6,190 nt of DNA, taken from contig LJUF01000246.1 in assembly GCA_001303665.1 (NCBI GenBank), positions 1 to 6,190 on the forward strand. The letters are read 5' to 3'. The notes under the pieces are model-generated. The model made no database searches. It was not told the origin of the DNA and saw only the letters and a list, made by a program, of their open reading frames with translations. The DNA is from Phycisphaerae bacterium SM23_33 (GTDB taxonomy: Bacteria; Planctomycetota; Phycisphaerae; SM23-33). Position 1 is the stretch's first letter. Each line of letters starts with the position of its first letter. Positions 1-4,448 of the stretch are shown in pieces. The translations under genes and the position numbers were made by a program.

Positions 1-452
1 CCCTGGGATGGGCCGGCGCCGCCGACGACATCCTTCAGGACGTGTACGTGACGGCCATCAAGGGCGCCGCGGGCAAGCTGAAGGCCGCGGAACTGCGGCG
101 ATGGCTGTTCCGGGTGACGATCAACCACTGCCGCACGGAGCACCGCCGGCGGCAGCGGGAGTTCAGGGCCCGGGGCAGGCTGGCGGCCCGGCTGGCCCGG
201 CTGGGCGGCCCGCAGGACGCGGGCCACGAAATCGAGAAGCAGCGGGAGCGGGAGCTGGTCCGGCGGGCCCTGGCCGGGCTGGAGCACGACATCCGGGTGC
301 CGCTGGTGCTGCGATACTTTCTGGAGATGGATTCCGGCGAGATCGGCCGGACGCTGGAGCTGAACGGCTCCACCGTTCGCAGCCGGCTGCGGACGGGCCG
401 GCTGGCCCTGGCGGCCGCCCTGCGGAAAGCGGGATACGACCATGAGCAATGA
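1..452 (+). CDS. ECF-type RNA polymerase sigma factor (5' partial)
   Basis: Directs RNA polymerase to a dedicated promoter set. The frame is open from the left edge (first full codon at 3), so the N-terminus lies outside the window; 149 residues are visible. Seen: residues 8-20 (DDILQDVYVTAIK) match the acidic sigma region 2 motif, followed by the W34-L-F-R-V-T-I-N segment typical of regions 2.3/2.4. A short Arg/Ala-rich linker (about 44-75) leads into region 4 (about 85-140), whose helix-turn-helix carries E113-I-G and S123-TVRSRLR, the usual 'gTVkSRL' recognition helix. No extra C-terminal domain follows, as in classical ECF (group 4) factors. The GTG at 42 is not a credible start because it falls inside the conserved region 2 motif. 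The stop overlaps the start of the anti-sigma gene by 11 nt, the usual arrangement for a sigma/anti-sigma pair. The ECF subgroup cannot be fixed by eye. Confidence 0.92.
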   Translation, partial: LGWAGAADDILQDVYVTAIKGAAGKLKAAELRRWLFRVTINHCRTEHRRRQREFRARGRLAARLARLGGPQDAGHEIEKQRERELVRRALAGLEHDIRVPLVLRYFLEMDSGEIGRTLELNGSTVRSRLRTGRLALAAALRKAGYDHEQ

Positions 453-882
453 AGAATGCGAGCGGGTCCGGGCCCTGCTGGCCGAGCACTCCGACGGCGA
501 GTTGGCGGCCGCCGAGGCCGGGCTGGTCGAGGCCCACCTGCGAACCTGCGCGGGCTGTCGTGAGGAATTGGAGGCCCTGCGCCGATCACTGGCACTGGCC
601 CGGCAGGTGTGGCGGGAGTCGGTGGCCGGCCTGGAAAGACTGCGGGCGGCACGCCGCCGGCGGCGGGCCGTGGTCATGTCGGAAGAGGATATCGAGCGGG
701 CCATCCGGCGCGAGTCCGTTGCGGCCCAGCTAATGGCGTCGACTCGCATCCTGGCCGCCCAGCCGGGCGGCGAAGCCCAGGCCGAGAAGATGGTCCAATA
801 CGTCAGCCGGGAGTACGCCGACACCTTGGCCGCCAAACAAAAGCCCCTGCCCACCACGCGAAATGAAGGAGAAATCCAATGA
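442..882 (+). CDS. Zinc-finger (ZAS/zf-HC2) anti-sigma factor, apparently soluble
   Basis: Probable antagonist of the sigma factor encoded just upstream; 146 aa. Seen: residues 6-39 form the anti-sigma zinc domain, with C6, then the DGEL motif at 18-21, then H32-x3-C36-x2-C39, the canonical ZAS ligand pattern. In studied families this domain binds the sigma factor between regions 2 and 4 and sequesters it. Most ECF anti-sigma factors continue into one transmembrane helix, but no hydrophobic stretch long enough is visible here. Instead there is a helical Leu/Arg segment (about 40-70), five consecutive arginines (71-75) and a charged, probably helical tail. It is therefore predicted to be cytoplasmic. 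The ATG at 442 lies inside the end of the sigma gene with only a weak purine tract upstream (around 424-435), so translational coupling is likely. Which signal releases the sigma factor is unknown; redox release through the Cys ligands, as in RsrA, is one possibility. Confidence 0.85.
   Translation: MSNEECERVRALLAEHSDGELAAAEAGLVEAHLRTCAGCREELEALRRSLALARQVWRESVAGLERLRAARRRRRAVVMSEEDIERAIRRESVAAQLMASTRILAAQPGGEAQAEKMVQYVSREYADTLAAKQKPLPTTRNEGEIQ
866..871 (+). promoter_or_regulatory. Shine-Dalgarno site for the secreted coiled-coil protein
   Basis: AAGGAG lies 7 nt before the ATG at 879, inside the 3' end of the anti-sigma gene. Its good match and spacing support that start, which is also the only one followed directly by a signal peptide. 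Confidence 0.75.
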
Positions 883-2183
883 AACGCAACTTGACGCTGA
901 CGAGTCTTGCGATCCTTTGCCTGCTGGCCGCGGCGGGTCTGCCTGGCCTGTCGGCCGAGGAAAAGCCCGGTACGGCCCCCGCCCGGGCGGAGCTGAAGTT
1001 CCAGGTTCTCGACGTCCCGTACCCCTACCACGCCCTCCAGCCGCTCGAGCGGGAGTGCCGCTTCGTCCTGATCATGCAGGTGAAACTGCCGGCGACGGCG
1101 GTTGCCAGCCTACAGAGAGACCTCCCGGGACTGCTCAGCCGGATACCGGATAAGCAGTTGCCGCCCGAGGAGGTGCGGGACCTCCTGCGTGAAGGGAGGG
1201 TCATCCGATACCTTTCGGTGACCTTCCCCCAGGGGGCCCGAGCGCCGGGGCGGCTGGAATACCGCCGCGACGTCGGCATGGAGCCGGAGTATACGTCTGT
1301 GCGGCCGGGCGTCTCTCCGACCCCTTCCGCAGGCGGGCCGCCCCGCCCTGCGATCGGGTCAGACCGCTACCTCCCAGGTCGCCGCGAGCCGACCAGCGTA
1401 CGCCCGGGTGCGGCCTACCCCGCACCCACAGGCTACTACCGCCCCGGCGCCGTCGGCGCGCCGGCCATGCTTCGGGGCGGCTCGTACGTGCCGCCGGCTC
1501 CAGCCCCGGAGGGCAAGGCCGTCTGCGAAATCGCCCTGCTGGCCCGGACGGTGGAGCAGGCCGAGCAGCTCGCACGCGGGCTGATCGCCGCCTATGACCT
1601 GGGCTGGGCGGAGCACGAGCGGCAGAATCTGCTCACCGCCATCGAGCAGAACAAGCAGCAGCTCGCCCAACTCCAGCCGCGCCTGGAAGAAACCGAGGCC
1701 CTGCGCAAGACCCTCCATGAGAAGGTCGAAAAATTCGCGGACATTCCCGAGAAGACCATCGACGAGCTGAAGACCAAAGGCTGGCTGCTGGACGTGGAGC
1801 TGGAAGGCGTCCGGGCACGGATCACCGCGGCCGAGAAGCTCCTCAAGCAGCTTGCCAAGACCGGGACAAGCCCTGAAAGCTATCGACAGGTCGAGCTGAT
1901 GACGATGGTGGCCCAGATTGACATGGCCGGCCTGCTGGGGCAGAAGCAGTGTGTCAGAAATCTGTTGGAGGAGGCCGAGGGCCGCAAGGCCGCCTGCCAG
2001 GAGCTGCTGAAGCACGACCAGCGCTTCGGGGGAATCCGCGGCCAGAAGGAGAGCCTGGAGCAGACGATCACGACGCAGCAGGACCTGTTGGCCTCCGACC
2101 TATTCAAGTCGCTGGAGGTCGTGGGCAACCGGGCCACCATCCAGCCCGTCCGCTGGCCGGAAGAGCCCCCGCGGGATCGCTGA
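879..2183 (+). CDS. Secreted protein, Pro-rich middle and coiled-coil C-terminal half, function unknown
   Basis: I do not recognise a named family; 434 aa. Seen: a Sec signal peptide (K2, R3, hydrophobic 5-22, likely cleavage after L-S-A at 24-26). Residues 36-130 are a mixed domain with a hydrophobic strand (R61-FVLIMQVKL) and a strand-like YLSVTF at 111-116. Residues 135-212 form a low-complexity Pro/Gly/Tyr/Arg linker containing TSVRPG twice (139-144 and 172-177). Residues 213-245 are a short Ala-rich segment, and about 247-405 is a long Glu/Lys/Gln/Leu-rich helical region with heptad-like spacing, probably coiled coil. The tail is Pro-rich. No C-terminal membrane anchor is seen, and the single Cys at 14 inside the signal peptide lacks a lipobox context. 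The product is therefore probably periplasmic or extracellular. The 4-nt ATGA overlap with the anti-sigma gene implies co-expression; it may be an effector or part of signal input (inference). The coiled-coil/Pro-rich layout loosely recalls envelope scaffold or chain-length proteins, but no specific motif supports this. Confidence 0.8.
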   Translation: MKRNLTLTSLAILCLLAAAGLPGLSAEEKPGTAPARAELKFQVLDVPYPYHALQPLERECRFVLIMQVKLPATAVASLQRDLPGLLSRIPDKQLPPEEVRDLLREGRVIRYLSVTFPQGARAPGRLEYRRDVGMEPEYTSVRPGVSPTPSAGGPPRPAIGSDRYLPGRREPTSVRPGAAYPAPTGYYRPGAVGAPAMLRGGSYVPPAPAPEGKAVCEIALLARTVEQAEQLARGLIAAYDLGWAEHERQNLLTAIEQNKQQLAQLQPRLEETEALRKTLHEKVEKFADIPEKTIDELKTKGWLLDVELEGVRARITAAEKLLKQLAKTGTSPESYRQVELMTMVAQIDMAGLLGQKQCVRNLLEEAEGRKAACQELLKHDQRFGGIRGQKESLEQTITTQQDLLASDLFKSLEVVGNRATIQPVRWPEEPPRDR

Positions 2184-2219
2184 GATCGTGCCGGGCGGCG
2201 CGGGTGCCTGGCAGGGCTG

Positions 2220-2237
2220 CCGCGGGCCTACCCGCGG
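2220..2237. terminator. Possible bidirectional hairpin between convergent genes
   Basis: CCGCGGG (2220-2226) and CCCGCGG (2231-2237) form a perfect 7-bp G/C stem around the 4-nt loop CCTA. It lies between the two convergent operons and could end transcription from both sides. The loop contains most of the stop codon of the minus-strand gene (2228-2230). There is no T-rich tract on either side, so it is not a standard intrinsic terminator, and short G/C hairpins arise easily in DNA this GC-rich. Confidence 0.3.
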
Positions 2238-3436
2238 GAATGGTCCAGCAGCGGCTTGCCGAGGAATTCGGCCAGGCGCCGAGCGTCGGTTCGCAGGCTG
2301 GCCTCGTCGTTATGGCTCATGAGATGAAGCCTCTCGCCCGGCGGATCGCGGAACACGAGGTTCAACTGGTAGGCCGTGAACGCCTCCGCGCCGCTTGTCG
2401 GCAGCGTGTGGAAGCAACAGACCTGAAGGGCGGCGATTTGCTCCAGCGAAATCTCCTGCCGTCCCGCCAGGCCGCCGCCGGCGGAGGGCCCGGTCAGCCA
2501 CAGGACGCCCTGGTGGCGATCGAAGTCGATCCTCCTGGTTCCCAGGCGGCCGGATAGGCCCAGCAGGCCGATGGCCGTCAGGGCCGTGCCCACCGTTGCC
2601 GCTATCGCGATGGCCGCCCACAGGGGCGCGCCGCGCTCGGTCCCCCACCAGGCCACCGCCGCCAGCAGGCAAAACGCCCCCAGGCCGAAGACGAGAAACA
2701 GCAGGAAGAACGCCCGGGCCCCCAGCGTCGCCTTCAGCACGGCCTTGTCCGGCGACGGCAGGGTCAGCTTCACGGTTCGGAAGTTGGCGCTGGGGGCGGG
2801 CAGGGGCAGCTTGGACACGTGCAGGACTCCACCGGCCTGGACCCGGGCCACGGTTCGATCCTCGGCCCGCCCGCCCAGCAGGGCCGCCAGGGCCTGATAG
2901 GCGCTGTGCAGGTCGCTTGGGCTTCCCGAGGCCACTTGGAGGCGCTCGCGCGGCCGCCCCTGCCTGCACAGGTGCAGGCAGGCCGAGCCGCGATCCCCGT
3001 CGCTGTCGGCGCCCTGCCCGACGGACAGCTCCGCCCGGAGGGCCTCGCTGGGGATGGCCGCCTGCTTCCTGAAGCCGAGCCAGCCATAGCGAAGGCCGAG
3101 GTCGCGACCGCCCGGCCGCCACGACAGGCGGCCGCCGTAAAGCACAAAGGACAGCCCGACCAGGGTGAACAGCCCCGCCACCGGGAGACCGACCACCAGC
3201 ACCGTCCAGCGCCACAGCGGCAGCGGGACGAAAAGCCACATCACTGCCGGCACGCCGTTTCCGCAGGCGATCAGCAGCAGCCCCAGCACGACCCGCTTGG
3301 CGGCCGGTGCCGTGATGACCGTCTCGCCAAGCTCCGCCCGCACGACGGGCCGGCCGCGCACAAGCGGCGCGCTTCCGAACCTATCGGCCAAGCGACGCCA
3401 CGCCTCGCCCCCGGTGCCGGCCGCACGATTCTCCAT
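2228..3436 (-). CDS. Four-helix membrane protein with duplicated TM-hairpin plus soluble domain, function unknown
   Basis: No named family is recognised; 402 aa from the chosen ATG. Seen: a hydrophilic N-terminus, a TM hairpin (about 48-70 and 76-100), a soluble domain (about 101-235), a second TM hairpin (about 242-264 and 272-296), and a C-terminal soluble domain (297-402). The C-terminal domain runs RRIDFDRHQG, EISLEQIAALQV, YQLNLVFRD, then a final helix DARRLAEFLGKPL. This strand-rich then helical order resembles bacterial PH-like/YdbT-type membrane proteins, which is a fold guess only. Each half has the same plan, suggesting internal duplication. The start at 3436 is preferred over the in-frame GTG at 3460 because GGAGGA sits 7 nt upstream of it. 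It is the last gene of the minus operon, 55 nt after the GH130 gene. No catalytic motif is visible, so a role in envelope organisation or sensing is speculation. Confidence 0.8.
   Translation of the reverse strand: MENRAAGTGGEAWRRLADRFGSAPLVRGRPVVRAELGETVITAPAAKRVVLGLLLIACGNGVPAVMWLFVPLPLWRWTVLVVGLPVAGLFTLVGLSFVLYGGRLSWRPGGRDLGLRYGWLGFRKQAAIPSEALRAELSVGQGADSDGDRGSACLHLCRQGRPRERLQVASGSPSDLHSAYQALAALLGGRAEDRTVARVQAGGVLHVSKLPLPAPSANFRTVKLTLPSPDKAVLKATLGARAFFLLFLVFGLGAFCLLAAVAWWGTERGAPLWAAIAIAATVGTALTAIGLLGLSGRLGTRRIDFDRHQGVLWLTGPSAGGGLAGRQEISLEQIAALQVCCFHTLPTSGAEAFTAYQLNLVFRDPPGERLHLMSHNDEASLRTDARRLAEFLGKPLLDHSRG
2959..2982. repeat. 24-bp inverted repeat inside the membrane protein gene
   Basis: CCTGCCTGCAC (2959-2969) and GTGCAGGCAGG (2972-2982) are exact reverse complements separated by AG. 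On the minus strand it encodes residues around A152-C-L-H-L-C-R-Q of the membrane protein, in its first soluble domain. It could be a coincidence of Leu/Cys/Gln codons, an mRNA hairpin, or a dyad-symmetric protein-binding site. Only the 11-bp arms are certain. Confidence 0.55.
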
Positions 3437-3443
3437 GTCCGAA

Positions 3444-3449
3444 TCCTCC
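3444..3449 (-). promoter_or_regulatory. Shine-Dalgarno site that fixes the membrane-protein start
   Basis: Read on the minus strand this is GGAGGA, a strong ribosome-binding sequence 7 nt before the ATG at 3436. It lies downstream of the alternative GTG at 3460, which therefore is probably not used. Confidence 0.75.
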
Positions 3450-3491
3450 CTCGCCCGCACCCTGGCTGCGGTGGGCTTGCCGCGGCCACCT

Positions 3492-4427
3492 TCAATCGCA
3501 GGCCGCCTTCGCCTCCTCCAGGGCGCCCAGCACCTCCCTGATGGTGGTGGTGGCCAGGCAGGTGCAGCTATCGGCGGCGCCGTAGTACATCCACAATTCG
3601 TCGCCGCGGACCAGCAGCCCGGTGGGGAAGACCACGTTGGGCGTCAGTCCGGAAAGCTCGTACGGGGCCTCGGCCTGGAAGATCCAGTTGCGGCAGCGGG
3701 CGATGGCCTTGTAGGGCCTTTTCGGGTCGAGCAGGGCGGCCCCGGCCCGATACACCAGGTGGCCGCCGTAGGCCTTGACGCCGTGGTAGATCAAAAGCCA
3801 GCCGTACGGCGTGGGAATCGGCGGGGCGCCGGCCCCGACCTTCACCCCGTCCCAGGCCGGTCCGCTCAGCTCCGGCAGCACGCAGTGCGGCTCGCCCCAG
3901 TGGATCAGGTCGGGCGAATAGGCCGACCAGACGTGCTCGATCCCGCCGGCGTCCGGGCGGTGCAGGACGGCCCAGCGGCCGTCGAAGCGCTGCGGGAACA
4001 GCACGGCGTCCTTGTTGTTGGGCGAGAAGATCAGACCCACGCGCTCCGCGCTGACCAGGTCGGCGCTGCGGGCCAGCGCCACCGCCGCCCCGGCCGGAGA
4101 GTAGGCGGTGTAGGTGATGTACCAGCGTTTCTCGTCGGCCAGGTAGGTGACGCGGGCGTCCTCGCAGCCCCACTCCTCGTAGCGCCAGCCCTCCTCGCCG
4201 TAGCGGAGGATGGGCTCGGGCTCGATCTTCCAGCCGGTCACGCCGTTGGCGCTGCGGGCCACGTGGATGCTGGAGTAGCCCGCGTGATTCTCCACGCGCA
4301 GCAGCAGCACCACCTTGCCGCCCTGCTCGGTGGCGCCCGGGTTGAGCACGGAAGCGGCGGGGAACGGCAGGTCCAGCGGTGAGATAATCGGGTTGTGCCG
4401 CGAGCGCTCGAAAATCCTGATCTTCAT
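3492..4427 (-). CDS. GH130-family glycoside phosphorylase (beta-mannoside type likely)
   Basis: Predicted cytoplasmic enzyme of the five-bladed beta-propeller family GH130; characterised members mostly phosphorolyse beta-mannosidic links, releasing mannose 1-phosphate. 311 aa, no signal peptide. Seen in order: N12-PI with L28-NPGA, L41-LLRVE, W86-GCEDARVT, Y106-TAYSP, N138-KDAVLFP, L155-HRP, A191-WDGVKVGAGAPP, L211-LIYHG, G229-AALLD, L261-TPNVVFPTG and Y281-YGAADS. These are the hallmark GH130 blocks. D90 of the CEDAR motif corresponds to the catalytic acid (Asp104 in Uhgb_MP, by motif recall, not alignment). K139, R157 and H215 are the kind of basic residues that hold phosphate in phosphorolytic members, which favours phosphorylase over hydrolase. 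The length fits the short GH130 proteins rather than the longer (roughly 390 aa) mannosylglucose phosphorylases. AAAGGG lies 7 nt before the ATG. It starts 21 nt after the toroid gene. The exact substrate cannot be read from the sequence. Confidence 0.93.
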   Translation of the reverse strand: MKIRIFERSRHNPIISPLDLPFPAASVLNPGATEQGGKVVLLLRVENHAGYSSIHVARSANGVTGWKIEPEPILRYGEEGWRYEEWGCEDARVTYLADEKRWYITYTAYSPAGAAVALARSADLVSAERVGLIFSPNNKDAVLFPQRFDGRWAVLHRPDAGGIEHVWSAYSPDLIHWGEPHCVLPELSGPAWDGVKVGAGAPPIPTPYGWLLIYHGVKAYGGHLVYRAGAALLDPKRPYKAIARCRNWIFQAEAPYELSGLTPNVVFPTGLLVRGDELWMYYGAADSCTCLATTTIREVLGALEEAKAACD

Positions 4428-4434
4428 GACCGCA

Positions 4435-4440
4435 CCCTTT
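4435..4440 (-). promoter_or_regulatory. Ribosome-binding site for the GH130 gene
   Basis: AAAGGG on the minus strand, 7 nt before the ATG at 4427, in the 21-nt gap after the toroid gene. It is a moderate match, and it supports the chosen start together with the conserved N-terminal NPI and NPGA motifs just downstream. Confidence 0.55.
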
Positions 4441-4448
4441 CGTGCCGC

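Noticed and set aside
42..44. GTG at 42 as the sigma factor start
   Set aside because: It falls inside the conserved region 2 motif (DDILQDVYV), so the protein must begin earlier, outside the window.
35..652. 205-aa minus-strand frame opposite the sigma/anti-sigma pair
   Set aside because: Arg/Pro/Ser-rich mirror frame; the sense strand encodes unmistakable sigma and ZAS motifs.
906..920. Lipobox around Cys14 of the secreted protein
   Set aside because: The residues before Cys14 (A-I-L) lack the small residue needed at -1, and the Cys is inside the hydrophobic core. A normal signal peptidase I site (LSA) follows.
1359..2015. 218-aa Leu-rich open frame on the minus strand
   Set aside because: It lies opposite the coiled-coil gene; the Leu richness is the complement of its Gln/Glu/Lys codons. 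No ribosome-binding support was found.
1949..2557. 202-aa plus-strand frame spanning the convergent gap
   Set aside because: It would overlap the end of the secreted protein gene in another frame and lie antisense to the membrane gene, and its protein has no motif.
3458..3460. GTG at 3460 as the membrane-protein start
   Set aside because: The strong GGAGGA lies downstream of it and is correctly spaced for the ATG at 3436.
3165..4382. 405-aa open frame on the plus strand
   Set aside because: It is antisense to the clear GH130 gene and to the start of the membrane gene. Its composition (Gly/Ala/Val/Gln/His-rich, no motif) is that of a GC-rich mirror frame.
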